Positions 1 through 8,900 of a stretch of DNA of 64,000 nt are shown here, one piece after another. Made by a program: the position numbers and the translations under genes. Source of the stretch: Actinokineospora diospyrosa (lineage in GTDB: Bacteria; Actinomycetota; Actinomycetes; Mycobacteriales; Pseudonocardiaceae); NCBI RefSeq assembly GCF_024171925.1, contig NZ_JAMTCO010000006.1:186001-250000 (forward strand). The letters are read 5' to 3'. Within the stretch, counting starts at the first letter, position 1, and each line of letters starts with the position of its first letter. The notes below the pieces were generated by a model. The model saw only the letters and a program-made list of their open reading frames with translations, made no database searches and was not told where the DNA came from.

Positions 1-312
1 CGCCGCCTGGCCCGCCTCGCGGGCACCCGCTTCACCTCGACCACCATGGCCGACGAGGTCGCCACCGGCGCCATGATGACGGCAGCCGACGTCGCCGCGA
101 TCACCTGCCCGGTCCTGTCGATCCTGGGCCGCCACGGCTACCAGTCCGACGACCTGGACGTGGTGACCGCGCTGATGCCGCGCGCCGAGGTGTTCGTGTT
201 CGACGACCAGGGCCATTCCGTCCTGGTCGAACGCCACCGGGCGGTCCGCGGCCTCCTCGTCGATTGGATTCGCAAGCACGCCGCGGCACCCGACCAGCCC
301 GTGTCGCCTTGA
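1..312 (+). CDS. alpha/beta hydrolase, C-terminal part (truncated by window start)
   Basis: The reading frame is open from base 1 and ends at TGA 310-312, so only the last 103 residues are visible. The segment ITCPVLSILGRHG followed by a DDL/DVV stretch and then VFDDQGHSVLVERHRAV is the usual C-terminal pattern of alpha/beta hydrolases: a strand carrying the catalytic acid region, then GHS, where the His would be the catalytic base. The nucleophile elbow lies upstream of the window. The substrate cannot be inferred. It may belong to the polyketide locus or be an unrelated neighbour. Confidence 0.75.
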   Translation, partial: RRLARLAGTRFTSTTMADEVATGAMMTAADVAAITCPVLSILGRHGYQSDDLDVVTALMPRAEVFVFDDQGHSVLVERHRAVRGLLVDWIRKHAAAPDQPVSP

Positions 313-485
313 CCGCACTCACCCGCTCAGCGCCGACGCCTGCTGGCCCGCCGGACGTGCGGTGTCCCGTGAGCAGGGGCACGGGTGGATACCGCGGGGG
401 TGGGTGGGGTACAGGCAGCGGGAATCGGGTCGGTGGGCTGGTGGTGGACATGGTTCCTCGCTCGGGGTGAATCGGATGGCCGGAT

Positions 486-525
486 TGCAGTGGGCGGTGG
501 AGAGATGCAGTGGGCGGCGGAGAGA
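486..525 (+). repeat. two 20-bp tandem direct repeats just upstream of the glycosyltransferase
   Basis: Two head-to-tail copies of TGCAGTGGGCGGYGGAGAGA (486-505 and 506-525) differ at one base. They end 16 bases before the glycosyltransferase ATG. SARP-family regulators bind direct repeats, and a SARP gene lies convergently downstream, so this could be an operator. It could also be a slippage duplication of the purine-rich leader that holds the ribosome binding site. Confidence 0.6.
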
Positions 526-541
526 TGAGGAGAGCGGGCGG

Positions 542-2173
542 ATGAGTCGGTTGCTGTTCGTGGTGCCACCGTTGGCAGGCCACGTGAACCCCCTGGCCGG
601 AGTGGCCGCGGCGGCGGTGGAGCGCGGACACGAGGTCGCCTGGGTCGGTCCCTGCCCGGTGGTGCGGGACCTGGTCGGCGGGCGGGTTTACCCGGCCGGG
701 TCCTATGTGGAGCGCCGCCCACCCGGGTTGCGGGCGTACGCGGCGTTGCGGTTCCTGTGGGCGGAGTTCTTGGTGCCGCTCGCCGACGCGATGGTTCCCG
801 GCGTGCGAGCGGCGGTGGCGGACTTCGACCCCGATGTTCTCGTGGTCGATCAGCAGGCCTTCGCCGGTGCGCTGGTGGCGCAGGAGGTCGGGCTGCCGTG
901 GGTGACCTCGGCCAGCACCTCGGCCGAGTTGGCCGACCCGCTGGCAGGCCTGCCCCGCGTCGCCGAGTGGGTGCGCGAGCAGCAACGCGGACTGCGGATG
1001 CGCCACGGCGTCGAGGGTGATGACGACCTGAGGTTCTCGCCGTATTCGGTTGTGGTGTTCAGCACCGTGGAACTCGCGGGCGAGCCCGCGGTCGCGGTGG
1101 CCGACCCGCACTTCGTGGGCCCCTCACTGGCCGCGCGCCGACCAGTGGAGTTCCCGTGGGCGCGGCTGCGGCCGAACGCCCAGCTCGTGTTGGTGACCCT
1201 GGGCACCACCAACTCCGAGGCGGGCGGCCGATTTCTCGCCGAGTGCGCGCTGGCGCTCTCCACCCTGTCGAAGGGCCCCGACCTGGTAGTACACTCCGAC
1301 CAGCCGAAGAACTCCAGTGCTTGGAAGAACTCTGACCTGTCGGAGAACTCCGCTGAACCGAGGCACTCCGACTTGTCGACGGCCTCTGGAGGACTCAAGG
1401 TCGCTGGCGCGCTGAAGGGCTCCAGGTCGCCTGGGTACATCAGCTCACCGGTGGACTTCAGTCCGCCCAAGTTTTCCGGTCTCTCGATGGATACCGGCGC
1501 GTTCAAGGACTCTGGTCTGACGGGTGATTCCAGCCCGCCGGTGGGCTCGAGCCCATGGAGACATTCAGGCTTGTCGACGGACTTCGGCGAGATCCAGGAT
1601 CGTGGTCCGGTGCAGGACGCTGGCTTGCCCGAGCGCTTGAGCCCACAGAAGGGCCCCAACTCACCGGGGGGTGTCGGGGGACCGAAGGGATCTGGTCGGG
1701 GGGAGGACCTCGACTCGTCTGTGGTGGCTGGGTTCCCCGATCTGCAGGGTGTTGTGGTGGATCCCGGTGGGTGCCTCTCCGCCGGAGGGGATGTTGTTGT
1801 GGTTGCTTCGGCACCGGTTCTTGATCTCCTTCCGTACGCGGCCGTGGTGGTGTGCCATGGTGGTCACAACACTGTGTGCGAGGCGCTGGCCCATGGGGTG
1901 CCGCTGGTGGTCGCGCCGATTCGTGACGACCAGCCTGTGCTTGCTGATCAGGTGGTTGCGGCGGGGGCGGGTGTGCGGCTGCGGTTCGATCACGCGCGGG
2001 CGGCTGATATCGCTGCCGCGGTGCGCGCGGTCGTCACCGAACCTGTCTTCGCGATGGCGGCTCGCCGGGTGCGGGGGTCCTTCGAGCGCGCTGGTGGTGC
2101 CCGCGCGGTGGTCGCGCACCTCGAAGAACTGGCGTCCGGTGCCGAAGTGGTGCGTCCGACGAGTCGATGGTGA
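542..2173 (+). CDS. GT-B glycosyltransferase (macrolide/UGT type) with a large low-complexity insertion
   Basis: Likely transfers a sugar from an NDP-sugar to a small molecule, plausibly the polyketide made next door. The N-terminal MSRLLFVVPPLAGHVNPLAG is the glycine-rich first strand and acceptor-side loop of MGT/UGT enzymes. The C-terminal block HGGHNTVCEALAHGVPLVV is the donor-binding signature, followed by the RDDQPVLADQV segment. ATG 542 was chosen over the upstream in-frame start (362) because it has GAGGAG/GGGCGG upstream and starts exactly at the fold. The 543 residues exceed the usual 390-420 because about 150 polar residues (roughly 250-398, rich in S, G, D, P, K) separate the two domains. 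The frame stays open through the insert, so the gene may be functional, but this is not certain. Confidence 0.8.
   Translation: MSRLLFVVPPLAGHVNPLAGVAAAAVERGHEVAWVGPCPVVRDLVGGRVYPAGSYVERRPPGLRAYAALRFLWAEFLVPLADAMVPGVRAAVADFDPDVLVVDQQAFAGALVAQEVGLPWVTSASTSAELADPLAGLPRVAEWVREQQRGLRMRHGVEGDDDLRFSPYSVVVFSTVELAGEPAVAVADPHFVGPSLAARRPVEFPWARLRPNAQLVLVTLGTTNSEAGGRFLAECALALSTLSKGPDLVVHSDQPKNSSAWKNSDLSENSAEPRHSDLSTASGGLKVAGALKGSRSPGYISSPVDFSPPKFSGLSMDTGAFKDSGLTGDSSPPVGSSPWRHSGLSTDFGEIQDRGPVQDAGLPERLSPQKGPNSPGGVGGPKGSGRGEDLDSSVVAGFPDLQGVVVDPGGCLSAGGDVVVVASAPVLDLLPYAAVVVCHGGHNTVCEALAHGVPLVVAPIRDDQPVLADQVVAAGAGVRLRFDHARAADIAAAVRAVVTEPVFAMAARRVRGSFERAGGARAVVAHLEELASGAEVVRPTSRW
1290..1735 (+). repeat. degenerate repeat insertion inside the glycosyltransferase gene
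   Basis: This stretch has visibly different composition from the flanking GT-B domains. It encodes recurring short motifs of the form (H/F)S(G/D)LS(T/M)xxG (HSDLSTASGG, FSGLSMDTGA, HSGLSTDFGE) and variants such as KDSGLTGDSS and KNSDLSENSA. At DNA level CTTGTCGACGG recurs (about 1371 and 1570). It lies between the two Rossmann-like domains. It is predicted to be disordered and is not part of any GT fold I know. Confidence 0.7.
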
Positions 2174-2334
2174 GTCGGTTCGCGGCGTGATAGTGCTGGT
2201 GCATAACGGTTTCCTCCGGCCCGTGGGTTTGCCTTCACCTTCCACGGTAGGCAGGTCGGAGGACCCTGTCACTAACACGATGGCGTGGGGATAGCCGTTT
2301 GACGGGTGGCCGATCCTCCGCTAGGCGAAGGAGA

Positions 2335-4137
2335 TCACGTCGACGCGGCTCGTCGGGGCTCCGTGCGCCAGCCGAGCGAATCGCCGCATGTGGACCGGGC
2401 TGCCAAGGTCCGCACGGCACGCAGGTATAGCGGTTCTACGCGATACCTGACCGGTGCGTCGGGTCGGGAGCGTGCCATTTGGTCGGCCAGTCGAACCCGG
2501 GTGAGCTGCTCCAGTAGTGCCACCGCGTCCGCGAGCGGCAGCGAGAGGGCCCGGCTCACCCACTCCGCCGTGATCATGTCCGGCCGGTCTTCCCGGTGCG
2601 CCAATCGAACCAAAGGCGCCCACCGCAGCCGATCCACGCCCGCCACCGCACGAGACACACTCGCTGTTAGGTCCAACCGTCCTGCGGTGACAGGTAGGTC
2701 CGAGCCCATCCGCTGCGCCAGGCGCGCAAGAGACCAGTGCGGACGGAACCGGACAACCTCGCCCAAAATCGCAGCGACCAAAGGCAGTCCACCGCAACGA
2801 CTCACCAAAGCCTCCGCGGCTGCGGGTTCGCGGTCGACTCTAGGGCGGCCAACCCGAGAGGCGAACAAGGCCACTAGGTCCTCTGTTGTCAGCCGAGGCA
2901 GCTCTACCGCCACCGGCGTCAGGTGCCGTGACGCACACCCCAGCAAGACAGCGCTCCCCGCGGAGGCAGGTGTCAACGCAGGTAGGTCCAACTCGCTTAC
3001 GTTGTCCAACACCACTAGCAGCCTGGTATCCCTCGTATAGCGGTGGAACAACCGAGACCGTGCCGCCAAACCCTCGGGCACAGCAGCCCCCGGACGCAAC
3101 GCGCGCAGGAAACCACCTAGCACGTCGGCAGCGCTGTGCGAACCCAAGTCCCCCAGCAGCCGCCCGTCGGGAAACGCCGAGCGGGTCTCTTCAGCTACCC
3201 GCGCACAGAACGTCGTCGTCCCCACCCCGGGCGATCCGACTACCGCCAGCACGGTCGGTGATGCCCCAGTTAGCTCTGCCTTGGCGAATTCCACCTGCGC
3301 GCTATGGCCGACGACATCGCCAACCGGCAAGACCTGCTCGGGTCGGTCATGGCGGGGTCCGTGCAACTGCCGCACAGCGGCGACCGATCGCGGCGGCTCA
3401 TCGCGCAGCGCCCGCTCGAACGCCGACTGCAACGCCTGCCCCGGCTCCAACCCGGACCTTCTGGCCAACCGCTCGCGCACGTCGTGGAACAGGTCCGTCG
3501 CCCGGGCGCGTTGTCCCACGACGGCGAAACCCAGCAGCAGCGAGGCATAGAGCTGCTCGTGCCGGGGATCCTCCCGCACCACGCGGTCGACCTGCGCGAG
3601 CACCGCGTCCGGGCGGCCCAGGTCGAGTTGGACCCGCAGGTACCGCTCCAGCACCCCCACCCGCACCAGGTCCAGCCGCGCCTTCGCCAGCCGCAGCACC
3701 GGACCCAGCGACACGTCGGAGAGCACCTCACCCCGGCACAGGTCCACCGCAAGCCCGAGCACGTCCGCCGCCGAGGCCCGGTCCCCGACGCGCAGGTGCG
3801 CCTCGGCGGTGTCGCGCAGCCGCAGCAGGTGTTCGGCGTCGAGGTAGTCCGCCGCGCCCAGGTCGAGCCGGTAGCCCACCTTCGGCGTGTGCGCGCACAC
3901 CTCCGCGGCGCCGAGCAGCTTGCGCAGCTGGGACACGTAGGTCTGCACGATCCGCGCGCGCTTGGTCGACTGCGGTTCCGACCACAGCTCGTCGGTGATC
4001 GTCTCGTGCCGCACCACGGCGCCCGGGTTGGCCGCCAGCAGCGCCAGCAGCCCGCGCAACTTGGGTTGCGACGGGGTGACGGGCGTGCCGTGCAAGCTGG
4101 CGCGCAACGCGCCGACGATCTCTATCCGGATGGTCAT
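2335..4137 (-). CDS. SARP/AfsR-type regulator: winged helix, BTAD and NB-ARC-like domain with altered P-loop
   Basis: Probable pathway-specific activator of the polyketide locus. Residues about 1-95 form an OmpR-like DNA-binding domain (TYVSQLRKLLG then PKVGYRLDL). Residues about 96-245 are the bacterial transcriptional activation domain. Residues about 275-500 look like the NB-ARC/NTPase module of AfsR-type SARPs, including LLVVLDNV (373-380) as Walker B and CGGLPLV (448-454) as the GLPL motif. The Walker A is GSPGVGTTT (301-309), with Thr where the invariant Lys should be (ACG for AAG), so nucleotide hydrolysis is probably lost. At 600 residues it lacks the long TPR tail of AfsR. ATG 4137 is preceded by GAGGA and lies 12 bases after the permease stop, so it is likely the last gene of the PKS-ABC operon. 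Confidence 0.88.
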   Translation of the reverse strand: MTIRIEIVGALRASLHGTPVTPSQPKLRGLLALLAANPGAVVRHETITDELWSEPQSTKRARIVQTYVSQLRKLLGAAEVCAHTPKVGYRLDLGAADYLDAEHLLRLRDTAEAHLRVGDRASAADVLGLAVDLCRGEVLSDVSLGPVLRLAKARLDLVRVGVLERYLRVQLDLGRPDAVLAQVDRVVREDPRHEQLYASLLLGFAVVGQRARATDLFHDVRERLARRSGLEPGQALQSAFERALRDEPPRSVAAVRQLHGPRHDRPEQVLPVGDVVGHSAQVEFAKAELTGASPTVLAVVGSPGVGTTTFCARVAEETRSAFPDGRLLGDLGSHSAADVLGGFLRALRPGAAVPEGLAARSRLFHRYTRDTRLLVVLDNVSELDLPALTPASAGSAVLLGCASRHLTPVAVELPRLTTEDLVALFASRVGRPRVDREPAAAEALVSRCGGLPLVAAILGEVVRFRPHWSLARLAQRMGSDLPVTAGRLDLTASVSRAVAGVDRLRWAPLVRLAHREDRPDMITAEWVSRALSLPLADAVALLEQLTRVRLADQMARSRPDAPVRYRVEPLYLRAVRTLAARSTCGDSLGWRTEPRRAAST

Positions 4138-4149
4138 GGTGATCCTCGT

Positions 4150-4968
4150 TCATGCCGACCGGCGGAAGTTCCGGGTGGCGACGGCGGCCCCGCCGAGCGC
4201 GGCGACCGCGGCCAGCAGCACCGCCCACGGCAGCGCCCAGCCCGGTGACCTGCCCAGCGCGAGCGCGCGGGTGGCGTCGATCGCGTAGGTGAGCGGGTTG
4301 GCCGTGGCCACCGCGCGCACCCACAGGGGCATGTTCTCCAGCGGCAGGTAGGCGCTGCTGGAGAACATCAGCGGGTACACGGCGATGAAGGACACCGCCT
4401 GCATCACCTCGATGTTGCGCTGCCAGGTGGCGATGGCCACGAACACCCAGCTCAACCCCCAGCCCACCACCAGGGTCAACAGCACGGCCGCGGCCAGCCC
4501 GAGCACCCCGCCATCGGGGTCGAAGCCCAGCACCAGCACCGCGGCCACGACGATCGCGACGAGCTGCACGGCCAACCGGGCCGTGTCGGCGAGGGTACGC
4601 GCCACCAACACCGACACGGGGCTGATCGGCAGGGTGCGCAGCCGCCCGATGACCCCGGTGTAGGTCTCGGCGACCAGCCCGGCGCCCGCGCCCATGGCGG
4701 TGATCATCGCGATGTTCACCAGGGTCGCGGGCATGAGGTAGTTGATGTAACCGGCGTACCCGGCCATGCCGGGGAGCGCGGTGACCCCCGCGAAGACCTG
4801 GCTGAACAGCAAGAGGAGGACGACGGGTTGGAGGAGGCCGAAGAAGACCAGGCGGTAGTTGCCGAACGCGGCTCGCAGCGAGCGGGTGGTCAGTACCCAG
4901 ACCTGCATCGGTGCGGTGGTGCCGGACCACTGGGTGCGGTCTTGGGGGTCGTGCTGGTGGCGGCTCAT
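4150..4968 (-). CDS. ABC-2 type transporter permease (DrrB-like)
   Basis: A 272-residue integral membrane subunit with about six hydrophobic helices. It partners the ATPase encoded just upstream and probably exports the locus product. The pattern is ABC-2/DrrB: an N-terminal cytoplasmic lead with LTTRSLRAAFGNYRLVFFG, a first helix QPVVLLLLFSQVF, an E-loop region around YTGVIGRLRTLPISP, and the C-terminal segment PLTYAIDATRAL. The start ATG 4968-4966 overlaps the ATPase stop (ATGA), giving translational coupling. This start is preferred over much longer frames that run antisense to the other genes. Confidence 0.88.
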   Translation of the reverse strand: MSRHQHDPQDRTQWSGTTAPMQVWVLTTRSLRAAFGNYRLVFFGLLQPVVLLLLFSQVFAGVTALPGMAGYAGYINYLMPATLVNIAMITAMGAGAGLVAETYTGVIGRLRTLPISPVSVLVARTLADTARLAVQLVAIVVAAVLVLGFDPDGGVLGLAAAVLLTLVVGWGLSWVFVAIATWQRNIEVMQAVSFIAVYPLMFSSSAYLPLENMPLWVRAVATANPLTYAIDATRALALGRSPGWALPWAVLLAAVAALGGAAVATRNFRRSA

Positions 4969-5984
4969 GGTGTGGCTCCGGTGCCCCAGGCGGCCCAGCC
5001 TGTGTTGTGGAGGGCTAGGTAGACCTCGTCCAGGGTCGGTTCGGTGATGGTGAGGTCGAGGATCGCGAGGCCGTAGCGGTCCAGGGCGCGGACCAGCGAC
5101 ACGACCAAGGCGGCGGTGGGCACGGGCGCGCGAACGGTTCGGGCTACCAGGGTCGGCGTGAGGCCTAGGCGACGGAACTCGTCCACTGCCCACTGGGCTG
5201 AGAAGGTGTCCGGGAAGGTGACGGTGGCTGTGCGGGCACCGACGTGGGCCTTCAGCTCTGGTGGGGTTCCCTGCGCGACGACCGCGCCACCCGCGAGGAC
5301 GACGATCCGGTCGGCCAACTGGTCGGCTTCCTCCAGGTACTGGGTGGTCAGCACGACAGTGGTTCCTTCGCGGGCCAAGTGGCGGACGGTGGCCCAGAGG
5401 CCGGTGCGGCTGACCGGGTCGAGCCCGGTGGTCGGCTCGTCGAGGAACAGGACCTGTGGCGCGCCGACCAGGCAGGCGGCGAGGTCCAGGCGGCGTCGCA
5501 TGCCGCCGGAGTAGGTCAGGGCCAGGCGGTCGGCGGCGTCGGCGAGGTCGAAGACATCGATGAGTTCGTCGGCTCGGGCTCGGGCCGCGCGGGCTGGGGC
5601 GCCGAGCAGGCGGGCGACGAGGACGAGGTTGCCGCGGCCGGAGAGGGTCTGGTCGACGGCGGCGGTCTGACCGGTGAGGGCGATGCGCCTGCGGACCTCG
5701 TGACCGGACTTCCGCACGTCGAACCCGCACACGGTCGCGGTCCCGGTGGACGGCGTGATCCGCGTCGCGAGGATGTCGACCAGCGTGGTCTTGCCCGCCC
5801 CGTTGTGCCCGAGCACGGCCACCACGGTCCCGGCGGCCACGCGCAGGTTCACCCCGGTGAGCGCGGTGACCTCGCCGTAGCTCTTGCCGAGGTCGACGAC
5901 CTCCACGCGGGACCGCGTCGTCGTGGTCCGCTCGGTGCGTCCGCCCCTCTGGTCCTGGTCGGTCACGGGACGGGGTAGTCCCAT
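4965..5984 (-). CDS. ABC transporter ATP-binding protein (DrrA-like)
   Basis: ATPase subunit for export of the locus product, a frequent self-resistance arrangement in antibiotic clusters. Walker A is GHNGAGKTT, the signature is YSGGMRRRLDLA, Walker B is VLFLDEPTTGLD and the H-loop sits in LTTQYLEEAD. The roughly 90-residue C-terminal extension after GTPPELK is typical of DrrA-type daunorubicin-resistance ATPases. ATG 5984 overlaps the PKS 3' end by 22 bases. An in-frame GTG at 5966 would overlap the PKS stop as GTGA and is an equally credible start. The ATPase domain begins about 25 residues later, so either start leaves it intact. Confidence 0.9.
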   Translation of the reverse strand: MGLPRPVTDQDQRGGRTERTTTTRSRVEVVDLGKSYGEVTALTGVNLRVAAGTVVAVLGHNGAGKTTLVDILATRITPSTGTATVCGFDVRKSGHEVRRRIALTGQTAAVDQTLSGRGNLVLVARLLGAPARAARARADELIDVFDLADAADRLALTYSGGMRRRLDLAACLVGAPQVLFLDEPTTGLDPVSRTGLWATVRHLAREGTTVVLTTQYLEEADQLADRIVVLAGGAVVAQGTPPELKAHVGARTATVTFPDTFSAQWAVDEFRRLGLTPTLVARTVRAPVPTAALVVSLVRALDRYGLAILDLTITEPTLDEVYLALHNTGWAAWGTGATP

Positions 5985-8900
5985 CCGCTGGTGACGTCCG
6001 CGGGCGCGGGCGCCGTGTCGAGGTAGCGGGCGAGCGCGGCCGGGCTGTCGTGGTCGAAGACGAGCGTGGGTGGCAAGGGGCGGCCGGTCGCCGCGCTGAG
6101 CCGGTTGCGCAACTCCACCGCTGACAGCGAGTCGAACCCCAGGTCGCGGAACGGCCGGGTGAGGTCGACGGCGTAGGCGTCGCGGTGTCCAAGAACCGTG
6201 GCCACTTCCCGTCGCACCAGCGCGAGCACTCCTTCTACGACGGGTTCAGGCGGCGGTGCTACGACTCGTCGCAGCGGCACTAGTACGGGCTCGGGGTCGC
6301 CTAACGCCTCGTCGAACAGCGCTAGAGCATCCGCAGTGGACAGAGGTGCGACCCCGGAGCGGGCGATCCGGGCAATGTCCGCCGAGTCGAGGTCTGCGGT
6401 CATGGCGCCTCGGTGTGCCCATACGCCCCACGCCAGGGATGTCGCCGGTAGTCCAAGAGCCCGCCGGTGGCGAGCCAGTGCGTCGAGGTAGGCATTGGCT
6501 GCGGCGTAGTTGCCCTGGCCTGCCGCTCCCAGCACCCCGGCAGCGGAGGAGAACAGCACGAACAGGTCGAGATCGGCTTTAGCGGTCAGCTCGTGCAGGT
6601 TCCACGCCCCGACCACCTTCGGCCGAAGCACTCGCTCCACCTGTTCCGCCGTAAGAGACGCCACGGTGCCGTCGTCGCGCTCGCCCGCCGCGTGCACAAC
6701 ACCCGTGAGCGCATCACCGATCTCGTCGATCACGGCGGAGAGCGCAGCACGGTCGGCGACATCGCAAGCGCGCACCACGACGTCGGCACCAAGAGCACGT
6801 AGTTCCTCGACCAGCGGGTCGTCCGCGCGGGCGTGACGGCTCAGCAGGACCAGATCCCGCACCCCGTGCTCGCGGACCAGGTGCCGGGCCAAGAGCCCAC
6901 CCAACGCACCCGTTCCGCCGGTGATCAGCACCGTGCCCCGCCGGTCCGCAGGCACGGTGAGAACGAGCTTGCCGGTGTGCGTACCTGCGCGCATCCACCG
7001 CAACGGCACAGCAACGTCGCGGATGTCCCACACCCCAGGCGCGGGTGGCTCAAACCGCCCAGCATCCGCGAGCAACTCCGCGATCCGATCCGGCCCGGCT
7101 GACTCGACGAGGTCGAACGCCCTATAGGTGACGCCAGACGAGCGGGCTACTTGAGTGGGGTCGCGCATGTCGAGTTTGCCGAGGTCGATGAGCCTGCCGC
7201 CGGGGGAGAGCAGCTCTATCGAGGCATCTAGTAGCGGTCCGGTCAGGCAGTTGAGCACCAGGTCGGCGCTGCCGAACTGCTCGACGAAACCTCTATCGCG
7301 CGAAGAGGCGACCGCCTCCACACCCAAGGACAGCACAAGCGCCTGCTTGTCCGGGGACGCGGTCGCCAGCACCCGAGCACCGGCCTGGAGAGCAAGCCGC
7401 ACCGCGGCCTGACCGACCCCGCCAGCGGCCGCGTGCACCACCACTGTCTCCCCAGCGCGCAAGCCGCCCAGGTCGAACAGCCCGTGCCACGCGGTCAAGT
7501 ACGCGACCGGGACCGACGCCGCCGTGGCGAACGACCAGCCGCGGGGGATCGGCGCCAAGAACCGCCGATCGGTCACCGCGCGCGGTCCGAACGCCCCGGG
7601 CACCAACCCGAACACCCGATCACCCGCCGCCAACCCGCTCACCCCGGGCCCAACTCGACGGACCACACCCGCGGCCTCGGCGCCGAGCAGACCCGGCTCG
7701 GGATAGCTGCCCAGCGCGAGCAGCACGTCCCGGAAGTTGACCCCGGCCGCGCGCACCTCGATCTCCACCTGACCCGGCCCCGGCTCGAGCTCCTCGACGG
7801 ACCACGGCGACACGTCGTCGACCGACCCCAACACGCCCGGAACCAACCGCCACGGACCTCTCGGCAGGGCGAACCCGCGCCGCACGTGTGGCTGCAACTC
7901 GGCAACCTCAACGGTGTCCCCGCGCGATACCGACTCACCCACGGCTGCGGCAGCCACTGCTGACACATCGAGTGGCCCCGCGCGTTCCACCAAAGCGAAC
8001 CGACCGGGATGCTCGGCGCGTGCGGACCGAATCAGCCCCCACACCGCAGCGCTCGGTAGGTCTGCCTCCGCTCCTCGGGTCACCACGACCAAGGTGCTCC
8101 GCTGCCATCGTGAGTCAGCGAGCCAAGCACGAGCCATCTCCAGCGCCCACGCAACAGCCTCAGCAGCAGTCGACCCACCGCGTTCGACCAAGACAAGATC
8201 AGGCGCCGGACCGCTGGCAGCCGCTAGCGCCGCCAGATCAGGGAACAGCACACTCGGATCACCGACCCACGGCGAATCACCAATGGCCGCCACCCTGCCC
8301 GGTAGCGCCAACGGCGAACTAGGTGCCCACTCAAGACGGAACAGCCCAGAGTCGCGCGGCAGCGTCAACGGCGACCCACGCAAACTTAACGACTCAATGA
8401 CCAGTGCGGTCCTACCCTCGCTGTCGGCCGCCACGACCTCTACCCCCGCGCTTACCGCGATCCGCACCCGCAGCTCACGCGCCCCCGGCTGCGGACACCG
8501 CACCCGCGTGAAGGTGTGCGGCAACCCGTCAGCCAGATCGGTGTCCCCGAGCACGTGCAGCGCGGCGTCAAGCAACGCCGGGTGCACGCCGAAGTCCTTC
8601 TCACCTACAGAAGTCTCGGCATAGAGGAACCCGTCAGCGCCATGCCAAGCACGACGCAGCGCACGCCATGCCGGACCGTAGTGATAGCCGCGATCGTCGA
8701 GACCCCGATAGAGCCGATCGAGATCTATAGGACGCCCACGCGGCGGCCACTCCACAACCCAAGGAGCCTCCACGGGCGAGTCGGCGGAGAGGACCCCAGT
8801 GGCCCGAAGTGTCCACTGTGACCCATCTCCACGAGCCTCGACGCGCAACTCCCGGGAGTCAGCGGACAGCGGGCCGCTGGTCAGCCGGATCTCCCAGTCC

